Assembly (NCBI GenBank): GCA_014529385.2
Contig: CM043950.1
Span: 75,995,435 to 76,048,434 of the forward strand
DNA: 53,000 bases
Reading direction: 5' to 3'
Source: Adiantum capillus-veneris
Taxonomy: Eukaryota > Streptophyta > Polypodiopsida > Polypodiales > Pteridaceae
In this document: one piece after another, positions 10,965 through 24,303 of the stretch
Layout: every line of letters begins with the position of its first letter
Position numbering within the stretch: position 1 is the first letter of the stretch
The notes under the pieces: model-generated
Told to the model about the DNA's origin: nothing
The model's input: the letters and a program-made list of their open reading frames with translations, nothing else
The model's database searches: none
Program-made: the position numbers and the translations under genes

Positions 10965-11433
10965 CTTTGTTTGGGTATGTGAAGATCGCTCTATTAATCA
11001 ACAAAATATGCTTCACAAGGCATATGAGAAAAAGACTAAGAAAAACAAGGAGATCTCTCATGAAGAAAATGTGCCCAAGGAGGAGGCAAGTCCCTTGAGC
11101 AAATAGAGATGCGTGACCTATGAGACCAAGTTACAATTGAAAATATGATTTTGGAATTGTAACGGATACCCATGGAATGCGGGGGTTGGCATTGATGAAC
11201 TAACAAGCAAAGCCGATGTTGTACTTCTTGTTGAAACTTGGGAGCATGATACACAAAGGATTAACAGCTTGGAGGATTACAATGTACATTCATTGATGTG
11301 GTCAAGAATCACAAGCAATGAAGAGGAAAAGAAGGGGTAGCATGTATGGTTAAGAAAGGATTGAAAGATTTTGTATCAATTGTGAAAGATGACCGGTACA
11401 AACGTTATGTATGGTTGAAGATTATGACACCAA

Positions 11434-12137
11434 AAAGAGCACCCATTTTTGTAGCCGGTTGCTACATTCCTCATCATGATTCCCCCTTTTATGCTTGCAT
11501 GGATAGAGATCATCCATTTTTTGATTTAGGAAAGGATATTGATTATTTCAAAGGTGAAGGTGATGTTATTGCATTTGGGGATATGAATGCTCGCACAAAA
11601 ACATTGGAACATGATATTTAACAATTTCATATGCCATACATTTCAAGGGAGTTGGAGGAAGTTCACTTGTATGATCATACTTCAATGGATGAGAAAGAGC
11701 CGGATCACTATGGAAAGTTACTTCTACACATGTGTAATAGCACGGGTATGCTCATTGCCAATGGTGTATCTCTGTGGAGTGGAACAAAGAGCACCCATTT
11801 TTGTAGCCGGTTGCTACATTCCTCATCATGATTCCCCCTTTTATGCTTGCATGGATAGAGATCATCCATTTTTTGATTTAGGAAAGGATATTGCTTATTT
11901 CAAAGGTGAAGGTGATGTTATTGCATTTGGGGATATGAATGCTCGCACAAAAACATTGCAACATGATACTTAACAATTTCATATGCCATACATTTCAAGG
12001 GAGTTGGAGGAAGTTCACTTGTATGATCATACTTCAATGGATGAGAAAGAGCCGGATCACTATGGAAAGTTACTTCTACACATGTGTAATAGCACGGGTA
12101 TGCTCATTGCCAATGGTGTATCTCTGTGGAGTGGAAC
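11434..12137 (+). repeat. 352-bp tandem duplication within the LINE endonuclease domain
   Basis: The segments 11434-11785 and 11786-12137 are almost identical; only a handful of differences were seen, for example gattatttc versus gcttatttc. Both carry VAGCYIPHHDSPF and FGDMNARTK. The second copy joins the rest of the endonuclease at 12138. The duplication disrupts the domain and appears recent. Confidence 0.93.
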
Positions 12138-13215
12138 CAATGGATTTACATGTAGGAGACATAATGGGGACAATGTGATTGACTATATGATACTCTCCGA
12201 AGCCATCATGTTACATGTATCACATGAAGAGTTTTATGTTTGGCCAATGGACCCCGGAATCAGACCATCGCACCTTATGTATTGACGTTTCATATGGAGA
12301 AGCAACTAAGCATGATAATCTCAGCCAAAGGAAAGAGAAATTATCACTATGTATGGATTTTAAACAGGCACCAATGTACATTGAAATGGTTGAGCAAAGA
12401 TTATGGAAGACAAAGTTTCAAAAATATGCACCATTCGAAACTAAATGGGAATCTTTCAAAAAAGTTATTTATTATTGTGCCGAAGAATGCTTTGCCATAA
12501 AGCATCTCCATGGTATCAACAGAGATAGATCACGCAAAAGGTGGTTTGATAAAGAATGTCAAGATGCTCGAAAGTCCTTGATAAAGCTTGATGCAATTAT
12601 GGACAAAGACAACTATCAAAGTCATTTGCATACATACAAGGCATTGATTCAAAAGAAGAGAAGAATATGGGAAGTAAATCAACAACTTTTTCAAGTCCAA
12701 GAAAACGTACATGCATGTGGAAGATTTTGGAGAAAATTGAGGGACAAGTGGTTGAGAAATTTGGTAACTTGAGTCTTGCGGATACGTACACACATTGTAG
12801 GAAATTATATGAGCAAGCAAATGAGGAAAAAATGACATTTTATGGTTTACTCCCATGTATGCCTTCTTTTTTTACTATTGAGAATGCATGCGGTGGGCTT
12901 GAAAAGTTATCCACTCGCAAAGCAGGAGATCTTCAAGGTATCAAACCGGAGATGATCAAATGGACGGGATATTTTACCCATGAGTGGATGTAAGGTATGT
13001 TCAACCTTGCACTTCAACATGGTATGCCTTAAGATTGGAGTACTAATTGGGTTAAGCCTTTGCATAAAGGAGGGGATGTAAAGAATGTAAGCAACTACCG
13101 GATCATAATGATTGGGTCTCTTATGGCAAAGTTGTTTGGGTGCATAATAGAGATGAAATTGGGTGATTGGACTGAAGATAATGAAAAGCGTGCAAAGGGA
13201 CAAGAGGGTTTTTGC

Positions 13216-13870
13216 CTCGGGGGATTCACTCTACATGTAAAATGGGACGCCACCTGCGCAAGTGGACAACTTTGATAAAACCCCTATATACGACTCATAG
13301 TAGGGAATATGACCCCCCTTTCTACGCTTATACGACAATCAATGAAGAAAACTATCATACCTCCTATCTTACATATAATGTTTAGGTCTCACATGTTCTA
13401 ACTGAGTAGAACTAGTCAAAGAGTGTACTGTAGCATAGTGTTTGAAAATGTACTAAGAAACCACTTCTATTGATAACTAGATGTGCCCTCAATGTGTCTT
13501 AGTTTGAATTTCAAACTATGTGCCCGATCAACCTGCACTATGGCTACTCGTCCAATTTTGACCATCCAAATCTAGTGTAAATCAACCCTTGACCTGCTCC
13601 AAATCACTCCTTATCTATGATCCGCTTGATGCAGAATTTAACGTGTGACTTGATAAAACTTTTTTCCCTAGATTCATCCAAGTTCTAATGCACATCAATG
13701 CCCAATCATTACAAGTAATCAACCCGGGTCAGGTCCTACCTCCCAAATATGATACTCCCTCTCTTATTTTTAGGCTTGGGAGATGCCTATACGCTTATGT
13801 AACTTATTAAAAAAAACCCTCCACCTGCACTTACGTGGTGAGGTATGTTTTCCATGGTGAATCCCCCGAG
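13216..13870. mobile_element. 655-bp non-autonomous DNA element with 14-bp TIRs and 8-bp TSD
   Basis: The LINE RT is interrupted between GQEGF (13199-13213) and HSTIDHLVTLRVLMEES (from about 13886). The insert starts ctcgggggattcac and ends gtgaatcccccgag. It is flanked by the direct 8-bp repeat gtttttgc (13208-13215 and 13871-13878). An 8-bp TSD suggests a hAT-type origin. No transposase frame is present. Removing the insert restores the LINE reading apart from small changes. Confidence 0.88.
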
Positions 13871-15550
13871 GTTTTTGCCTATGCCATAGCACCATTGATC
13901 ATCTTGTCACTCTTCGTGTTCTCATGGAGGAAAGTCGATTGGAAGGCAAGCGATTGTATTGTTGTTTTGTGGGCTTTAAGAAAGACTTTGATATGATTCC
14001 ACGTAAAAATTTGTGGAGAAGGATGGAAGAAATCCAATTTCCAAGTGAGTTTATGCTTGCGGTTTCTCGAATCTATGAGAAGGTGATTTGTCATTTGTGC
14101 CATGGGAAGAGAAATTTTAGAAATTTTTTATGCACTATTGGGGCTAAACAAGGATGTCCGTTGTCACCAACTGTCTTTGGTCTATGCATCCATCAATTGG
14201 TACAAATGGTACTTGACTTTATGCAAGAAGAAGGCATTGAAGAGGTCACTATTTGTAATGTGGTAATCATGCTTTTGTTGTATGCGGATGATGTAGTGCT
14301 TCTAGCACACACTTTAGAAGATGCACAAAAGCTTATGGTTGTCCTTGAGAACTTTTTCTTGCATAGCTGGCTGATTTTGAATGAATCCAAAACAAAGGTT
14401 ATGCTTGTGAAAACCAACCATAAGGAGAAGCCATGCATTGTGTACAACAATGAGACACTTGAAGTTGTTGAGAGCTTTAAGTACCTTGGCTTGAGGTTCT
14501 GTCCAATCACAAGTGGCATGAATGTGCTATGCACTGTTTTGAAGAAGGAAAGAGAGCATATTATGCATTTGAGAACATGTGTAATGCGGGAAACATCAAG
14601 TGTTGGGTTCTCAAGAAGTATCTTTTTGATGCATTGGTGACACCGGTTCTTCTTTATGGAGTTGAAGTGTGGGGTGGGAGCATCTCAAAGTCTACTTGGA
14701 AAGAGTTTGAGAATGTCCAAAAGTGTTTTGTTACAAACTTTCTCCTAGTTAAGACAGAAACACCATATATGCTCCTACTTATTGAGTTGGGATCTCTTCC
14801 AATTGAGGTTATGGGCATGGAAAGGCTTGTGGAGTACATGATAAAGATGCGTCAAAACCCCTCACATTGACTTCCTACAATTGCATGGGAAGCAAGGAAA
14901 AAAGTTCAAAAGACCCATAAAAGCAAGATCTTGAGCACGGGATGGATGCAAGACATAAAGAAGTGGTTTGGGAGATGGGATGCATTACACTTGCTACATG
15001 ATGCTTCAATTGGCTCCCAAGTGAATGAAGATTTTTTACAACACCAATATATTATGTCTTGGGAGAAATCTGGTGGGTCACGCTTCATACATTACACCAC
15101 CCATATTGCCCACAACTACAAAACCATGTTTATTGATGAAAGAGGAAACCGTACTCACACTTACATGCTTGAGCCTATCCCCTTGTCGGTGATGCGCACT
15201 ATCGCAACCATTTGGCTTCGCTCCCATTTCCTTCGATGGGAGATAGGGCGTTGGGGCAATGGAGAAGAGTTAAATCGACTGTGCATATTATGCTCATTGC
15301 AAGTTTGAGAATCTGAGTAACACACACTACTCGAGTGCTCGGTTTTTGGTCACATCCAAACTTGCTTCTCTCACATTTTCATCCGTAGCTTAGACCTACA
15401 CACTCTCCTCTCCCAACCACAGTGTGGGCTCTCCATTGCGACTCTCATCACCACAATTTTGGAGCATTGAGAGTCACTTATCAGCCATACATATACTACA
15501 TCACATGTAACTTTTGTCGCATAGGTCATATTGACCTCCGAGGACGATAA

Positions 15551-15565
15551 TAACATCTATCTTTC

Positions 15566-15604
<39 letters not shown>

Positions 15605-16379
15605 AAAACCATTTGATCAATAGCTACCACTATAACTTGCTGACTTTGACTAGTCATATCTCACTGCTTAGGGCTTTGATCAACATTTTGTAGCTTTTAG
15701 TGTGCTTTACATCCTACATACTACCTTTGAAAATTGTAGTGATCTTGAACATTGATGCCATGGTTCTTGAGGCGATCAAATGAGTGTAGAACCGACCCTT
15801 GATAAATCTTCATCATCTTATAGCGTGAGCCTTTGGACTCTGATTGCAAATTTGAAAAGGCGAGCATGCACCACAAATCAACCACTTCAGTACTATCACC
15901 ATGCATGTGTGTCTAACCATTTCCGCACTTGTCCCACCTGATACAGATTTTGTAAACCATCATATTCTTCAAACCGCAATATCTATATCATTATAACTCC
16001 AATTGGTGAGCTGTCTTGACAAGCTTGGAGAGCGCCCTGAAGATCACCTTGAGAAACTTTATCTCTACAATTTTAGAATATTCTAGCATTCATATTGATT
16101 GTTCCTGGAGCATGAATTCCCAACCCAAAAAATACCAAACACGCAACTCTAGATATGTTTCATTGTACTAACCACTCATACTTGCTCTTGCACTTTGGCT
16201 TGAACCTGTTTATGACCTTGGCTTGGCTTATACCCTCTTCTATCTTTGACACTTTTTGGTTATACCATAATTGCCCAACCCACGAGTTGAAAATTTATGT
16301 TCAATATAAAAAGGTTCTTATTGACATTGAATCTAAAAAACTAAACAAATAACTGAGCAAACATGAAAAATCGACAACA
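15551..16379. other. No gene recognised; (CT)n at 15568-15602
   Basis: After the LINE tail there is a (CT)n run of about 17 units and then mixed-composition sequence without a frame longer than about 65 codons. I see no RNA gene, TIR or LTR border in it. It separates the LINE from the minus-strand gypsy integrase. Confidence 0.6.
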
Positions 16380-18335
16380 ATATGTACAATGTTTTATTTT
16401 GATGTCCTACAAGTCCACTTTAAGCGGGTTCCCCAATCAATTTGATGCCCTTTTGGCACTAATTCCCTGTCAAAGTACAACTTGAGATGCACCCCACGGT
16501 ATTTGTTCCCCCTTTGTTCCTAAGATGTTTACCATTCTAGGTGGTAGATAACATCAGGGAAATCCTTGTACACTTTATATGGTCCTCTCAACTTCCTCTT
16601 AAACTTCTCTTGGAAGGTGAAATCAAGAACCGTTTATACTTCATCACCAAATCTCCTTCCCGTATCTTCTTGTCTAGCAAGTTTTAGTTGAAGTTTGCAA
16701 CTTGATTTTCCCTTTGTTTCACTTAGAAATCTACCACTACTTCCCTATCCATGTGTAACACCTCAAGGAAAGTAAACATCTCATTGGCTTGTGTTAACAT
16801 ACCTTGCAGTAGTGATTCTTTGCCATGAACCAACTCATAGAAGGTAAAGTCAATGGAAACCCTGTGGGATGTCCTCAAGCCCACAAGCATGCACAAGTAG
16901 GCATACACAAGCAGTACTCCCTCTTTGCCATAAACTAACTCGTACGAAGTAAAATTAATGGAAACCTTGCAGGATGTCCTGTAAGCCCACAAACACTTTT
17001 CAAGGTTAGATTCCCAACCCTCTACCTATTTGTACACATACTTCGTAAGCATCGTGATAATCTACCCATTGGCACTTTCAACCAAGCTATTGCATTGAGG
17101 GTGAAGAAAATCTGTGTTGGATACCCAACTTTTCAACTCATGTATGCACCAATTTTCTTCAAAATTCTTGAACTCTATCAGAAATCAATACCGAAGCTCC
17201 ACTCCGAAGGTACTGGATAACGGCAACAAATGTTCGAAAATAAGATGTAGCTAAATAGATTTTTGAATAGATTACTTAATGGAGAGAGATAGATTTCACA
17301 CACAAGAGATTATAGAGTAGAGAGAGAGAGAGAGAGAGAGAGTACACACGATATACGTGGTTCACCCAATGTGGGCTACATCCACAAGAAAGCAGCCACT
17401 CAATGGCTTTAACACTTCAAAAGAAGAAGTAGTTTACAAAGGGATTAAACCCTTGATAGATCTCCCGCCTTGCTTCACTCTCACCACCTCACACTCACCT
17501 TGTTGCATCAACTTCACACTATGAAATGTGTGTAGAAATGGACTCCTTTTATAGGCCAAAAGGGCTGCCCTCTCTTATGAGAGACAGCCATGTGTAGCCG
17601 CCCTTGTGTGAATAAGTCCAAATCAGACCCTCCAATCCGCCCATGTGTGGCCGCCCTTGAGAAGACAAGTCCACTTTTGAATTCGGCCACCGGCCACCGG
17701 CCATTGACTTTCGACCACCGGCCATTGACTACCGGCCACCGGCCAACCGACCGGTTGTTTTCCGACCACTTTCCGGCCGCCGTCCGGCCATAATAACCGA
17801 CGAAAAGGAATATTCCGGCCTCTAAAGTTTCCCCTTATTCTTGTCCGTGAAAATTTTGGTTTCCGGTGAGTGATTTTCCTTCACGCACGATGACTTCTCT
17901 CATAATGGGGGCCTTACAAATGTGCGCTTTTACCACATAAAATTACAAGGGTAAATCAGGCTCCATACTTAACAACAAATGCAATAAAAAATGAATTAAG
18001 CCATTGTATGAGCATTTACCTCTTTAATTGCTTTCACCTTTACCCACCTGGTAAGATAATCAATGGCCACAAAAATGTACTTCTTGCTACTAGTTGACTT
18101 GGAAAGCGTACCAATGGCATCCAAACCCCACTTTTCAAACGCATTTTGAGCAATGACAACTCCTTATGATTCTGCAACCAACCTTTTTTTTTCCATGGCT
18201 TGACTTTCATGGAAAGTCTTGCACCAATAATGAACATCTTGCACTTAAAAAGGCCACCAAAACCCAACTGGAAGAATAGGAAAAGTACCTAATCTTTGCC
18301 TTAATTTCCACTTTCCTCACGACACTGCTCAATTG
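16380..18335 (-). pseudogene. Decayed Ty3/gypsy integrase (minus strand)
   Basis: Reading from 18335 downward, a degraded zinc-finger region is followed by GFWWPF and a CKTC pair (cys-x-x-cys) near 18220. Then come WGLDAIGTLSKSTSSKKYIF, VAIDYLTRWVKVKAIKEVNA and HTMA near 17995-18130. After the inserted solo LTR the core resumes with LISDRVQEF near 17185 and WAYRTSCKVSINFTSYELVY near 16930-16990. A second, duplicated copy of that block reads RVSIDFTFYELVHGKE. The C-terminal part, with KIREGDLV, runs near 16650. Many stops are present. The integrase starts right where the gag-only element ends (about 18335), so either the two recombined or this is a remnant of a partner element. RT is absent. 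Confidence 0.82.
17231..17974 (-). mobile_element. Solo LTR, 744 bp
   Basis: The minus strand reads TGTTAAGTATGGAGCC at the start and CTTATTTTCGAACA at the end. It is flanked by the 5-bp direct repeat acaaa (17226-17230 and 17975-17979), and it separates two pieces of one integrase reading. A TATA-like CCTATAAAAGG lies on the minus strand near 17553. There is a GC-rich stretch with repeated CCGGCCAC (17680-17760) and a (GA)n tract at 17322-17342. No internal region remains, consistent with LTR-LTR recombination. Confidence 0.88.
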
Positions 18336-18481
18336 TCCAAAGAAGTCAACTGGAAGCCAGCCATGTAATCTTATTGAACGCATAACCAAAAACTCTTCTA
18401 ACTTAGCATAGATCTAGGAAACAAAACCTTGTACCATGAAACCTGCTTCAACAGATAACTGGTACTCTTCAAATCTGCCAC

Positions 18482-20706
18482 TTTGCACTTTAGTAGGCCC
18501 CAGGATCAAATGGAAACCCAATCATTTGCCCCACTGTGAACATTCCTTTAAAAATTTTGCACCATCCTCTAGGATCATAGGGAAAACACAATAATTTCCA
18601 ATCATTACAGCATAAACATAGATTAGCCCACAAGTCAATTGCCAAAGATCATGCATATATCTGTCACCTCCTGGGTCAAAAGATAGCTCAAAATCCCCTA
18701 GATCATAGGGTAACATCAGATTCCATATAACATCAGGCAACACTAGATATTGCCATATCCCTTGTGCAACTGGCTCATCCAATTGTCAATCATCAATCAC
18801 AGGTAAAAGCATTGGCAATGCACCTTCACTCTCACTAGTATTGGAACCCCAATCATGTATATATGAATACATCAAGTCTCTGGTAAAATCCTCTTCATTA
18901 GGCTCAAAAGATACATCAAAAAACAATTCTCTATCTCGTAGAGGTGTAAAATCAAGTAGATCATCATCCAACAACTGCATAAGGTTATCATCAACTGCAT
19001 CTGAACAAACTTGCTCATGCATGAATATAAATTGATTGACATCCTTAGCATATGTATTTGAGAACCCTTCCAAAGCTTCGTCCAATAAGAACATAAGATC
19101 TAGGTCCACCGCTTGAGAAGGTCCCTCCATCTTGCACATCTCAGGCTGCTGTAAACTAAGACTTCCACATGTGACATGCATACTAAATGCATCTGCTGTG
19201 AATTGCTCTTTAAGTCTTTCACCCTCATCCAGATATCTTTGCACTTCTGTAGCACAAAGTTCAACATGCACATTGAAAATTTCATCTACTGCTCTGTCTG
19301 TATCATCGGCACAATGAAACACAATCATATTCAACATCAAGAGATTGCACTTCACTATGCACCCCCTCTGAATCAGCATCATCAAATTCATGACCATTCT
19401 GCCATGGTGTGAGCCCTGTGTCACAAATTCTCAATAGAGAAGAGGGTTGCTCCCCTTCTATATCATCAACAAATTCACGATCAGTCTGCCAGATCGGTAG
19501 CTCTAGGTCACAAAAGCGTATCAAAGGAGTCTGCACCCCCTCTGAATCATCATAATCACGTGCAAGATCAGTTTTCCATTTGGTGGTTGTGCTTCACAAA
19601 AGCTTGTCAATGAAGGAGTCTGCACCCCCTCTGAATCAAGCACATACTCTTGCTTAGCCAAGTCCTCAAAATTTTGTACATCCAAATTCGGTAAATCTGG
19701 TATACCAAACTCCATGGTCTGGCTGCTCTCAACAATAGCCCTGCTTTGACCTATGATATCTGTATCATTAATCAACTCTTTGGCAAAACCTCTACTAGTA
19801 TCATCAATCACCTCTATGGCAAAATCTGCACCAGAAAAATTTTGCTCTAATTCAGGTTCAATAGAAAAAGTATCAGCGGTAACTGAATATTGATGCACGT
19901 CTTCTTGAATATGGCTACACTCATTCACCTGCACAATTTCTTCCCGAGATTTAGCCAATTCATTGTTTTGATCCCATGATTTCTTTTCTACCTGTACTAC
20001 AAGTGTATGTTCTTTGCAAAATTCACCCTCTGTAGTTTGAGGCTGGAGAGACTCACCCTCAAGGACTTCTACTTGAGGCTGTAGAGACTCACTCTCAAGG
20101 ACTTCTACTTCATGCACGACATCTGCAAAACCCAACCTTGCATACACCGCTTTGTCTATGTCTTCATCATTAGCGTGTAAGAAGGTAGCATCCTGCACAA
20201 TACACTCATCGATCATAGCTTCTAACTTTGATCGTACTTGTCCTCGGATATCTACGTAGTCCCATAGACTTGCACTCTGTTCTTGATAGCTTTCATACTG
20301 CTCATAACGTACTTGCACAATAGCTTCTTTGAAATACTCCCAGTCATCATCGCAAGCTCTAGTAACCTCTTGAATCTTCTCCTTCACATCTAAACTCACT
20401 AACTGCTCAAAAGATTTGAACATCAACTCTTCTGGTATCCCTCTTACCTTGGTCTCCAGCTCATAAGCACTCTAGGTAGCCCTCTGGATCGTATCCACCA
20501 AAGAGTCATCTTTCATCGTATATTGCATCTAAAGCTGCATCCAAAGCTTCATCCATTTCATTTTTCTTCTTTACGGTCTCTATTTCAAGCAGAGATCCTT
20601 GAATCAATTGAAGTTTCTTTGCAAAATTTGGAACTGTTGACTTATCATCAAAACCGTTCGCACTTAACTCTGCAATCATCTTCATCATCTGCTCTAAATT
20701 CTCCAT
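18482..20706 (-). pseudogene. Gag-like acidic polyprotein of the gag-only element
   Basis: It starts MENLEQMMKMIAELSANGF at 20706, 45 bases after the primer site. After a frame break near 20500 a capsid-like segment follows: EELMFKSFEQLVSLDVKEKI, then TRACDDDWEYFKEAI, resembling the helical core of LTR-element gag proteins. Next come acidic repeats (EVLEGESLQPQ twice) and repeated SEGVQTPS/SEGVQTPL blocks. The C-terminal part is shared with the forward copy (LMFLLDEALEGF, FEPNEEDFTRDLMYSYI, FDPGG). No CCHC zinc knuckle and no protease motif are visible. Three or four frame breaks separate the pieces (20706-20506, 20426-19521, 19536-19303, 19424-18786, 18782-18522). Identity as gag is inferred from position and the capsid-like segment. 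Confidence 0.6.
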
Positions 20707-20729
20707 CTTTACCTCCCACCCCAGCTCGT

Positions 20730-20747
20730 TTCACGTCGGGTTCACCA
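20730..20747 (-). promoter_or_regulatory. Putative primer-binding site TGGTGAACCCGACGTGAA
   Basis: It starts with TGG four bases inside the LTR end on the minus strand, as primer sites do. The matching tRNA was not identified by eye, so the call rests on position and on the TTTGGTG context common to plant gypsy elements. Confidence 0.5.
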
Positions 20748-20751
20748 AAGA

Positions 20752-23108
<2,357 letters not shown>

Positions 23109-24211
23109 ACGTGTTCGCAGGCGCTTTGGTCAAGCAACATAGCGAGACCACAAGATGTAGCCTTTGAGACAGCTCGAAGGATGATCATGCAGACCACATT
23201 CCCAACGAGGCAATGTTTGAGCCCAAGGTCGATGAAATGATCGAGACGATCATGGATTCAAAAAGGCTTATCTATGATGATATGAAAAGTGGAGTGGATA
23301 CGCCATTGTATGATGGAGCACGTGTGTCTAGATTGAAGGTGCTTCAGGTTCTTCTCAACATGCAGTCAAAGATTGGATGGAGTGACACTAGCATCACAGC
23401 GCTTTTCAGGTGATCTATTACAATGTGTTTACTTCAATTAAAAACTCTATATGTGTAACGATCTGATAGATTACTTACACAAGAGTACCGTATTTTTTTC
23501 GCTGTGCAGATTGCTTAAAGAGCACATACTGCCAGCTGATAATGTGATGGCAGATTCCAGAGAAGAAGCAAGAAAGATCTTGCGAAAATTGGGGATGGAT
23601 TACAATTTGATTCACGCTTGTCCTAAGGACTTCATTCTTTTCAGAGGGGAATACATAGACATGGAGAAGTGCCCGAAATGTGATACCGAGAGATATCAAG
23701 TAGATCTCCACGGAACAAAAATTCCACAAAAAGTTTTGTGATATTTTTCTCTGCTTCCTCGCATCAAGCATTTCTTTGAATGTAAGTCCATGGCCGCCCT
23801 AGCATCATGGCACGAGGAGAATAGATCTTTGGATAGTGTGCTACGGATTCTTGCAGATTGCGCAGCCTAGAAAAAATAGACGATACATGGCCCGATTTTT
23901 CCAGGGAAGCTCAAAATTTACACATAGGCCTGGCTACGGATGGTGTAAATCCATTTGGTCAAAGATCAACATCTTACAATGTATGGCCCGTTGTCATCGT
24001 CAACTACAACATTCCCCCATGGTTGACCACTAAGAAGGGGCACCTATGGATGTGTATCTTTGACTATTGGAAGAACTACAACAATTGTGGATTGGCATAG
24101 AGGTGGTGGATATGAGCCGACACACAGGTTGACGGAATGCTTTGATCATAGGCATTCTAATGTGGACCATGCATGACTATCCCGGACTAGCAGAATGCTC
24201 AGGTGATTTAC
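23109..24211 (+). pseudogene. CACTA (En/Spm) transposase TNP2, 5' part
   Basis: Exon 1 (to 23409) reads FEPKVDEMIETIMDS, YDGARVSRLKVLQVLLNMQS and WSDTSITALFR. A phase-consistent intron follows (23410-23509, GT/AG). Exon 2 continues with LLKEHILPADNVMADSREEA, RKILRKLGMDYNLIHACPKD, the zinc-binding CPKCDTERYQ, a TGA in place of the expected Trp after KVL (23739), and FFECKSMAALASWHEENRSL. After a frame break it reads LHIGLATDGVNPFGQ, which includes the first catalytic Asp, then ILMWTMHDYPGLAECSG-like residues ending near 24202. This is the Transposase_21 family. Upstream it is cut by the gag-only element at 23109. The remaining part of the protein is at 30485-31207. Confidence 0.9.
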
Positions 24212-24303
24212 TATAAGACCTAGGGGACTGCGATTCCGGATCCTCCGCCCTACCACCCTATGTACAGACCGGCTCCTAGCCCTAGACATCATATGGATCC
24301 CTT

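Larger units (their letters stand above)
10990..15550 (+). pseudogene. L1-like LINE ORF2: endonuclease, reverse transcriptase, C-terminal zinc knuckle
   Basis: Read across frames, the protein starts with an APE-type endonuclease: WNCNGYPWNAGVGIDELTSK and LLVETWEHD near 11150-11250, FGDMNARTK at 11576, and SDHRTL near 12255. Next is a linker with RKRWFDKECQDARK (12533-12575), and then reverse transcriptase. The RT has NYRIIMIGSLMAKLF near 13093, FKKDFDMIPRKNLWRRM at 13975-14025, GAKQGCPLSPTVFGL and an intact LYADDVVLLA at about 14278. The region after RT reads VLLYGVEVWG and ends at a degraded Cys-rich end, CILCSLQV, near 15285-15310, then GHIQTC. Frameshifts, a 352-bp duplication and a TIR insertion make it non-functional. 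The 3' tail ends in (CT)n near 15568 rather than in poly(A). Confidence 0.85.

Noticed and set aside
18040-18389. Separate small genes on the minus strand
   Set aside because: They are out-of-frame pieces of the decayed gypsy integrase (GFWWPF, VAIDYLTRW).
24212-24303. Target-site duplication for the 6.1-kb element
   Set aside because: The flanks tttac and ttcca do not match well enough to claim a TSD.
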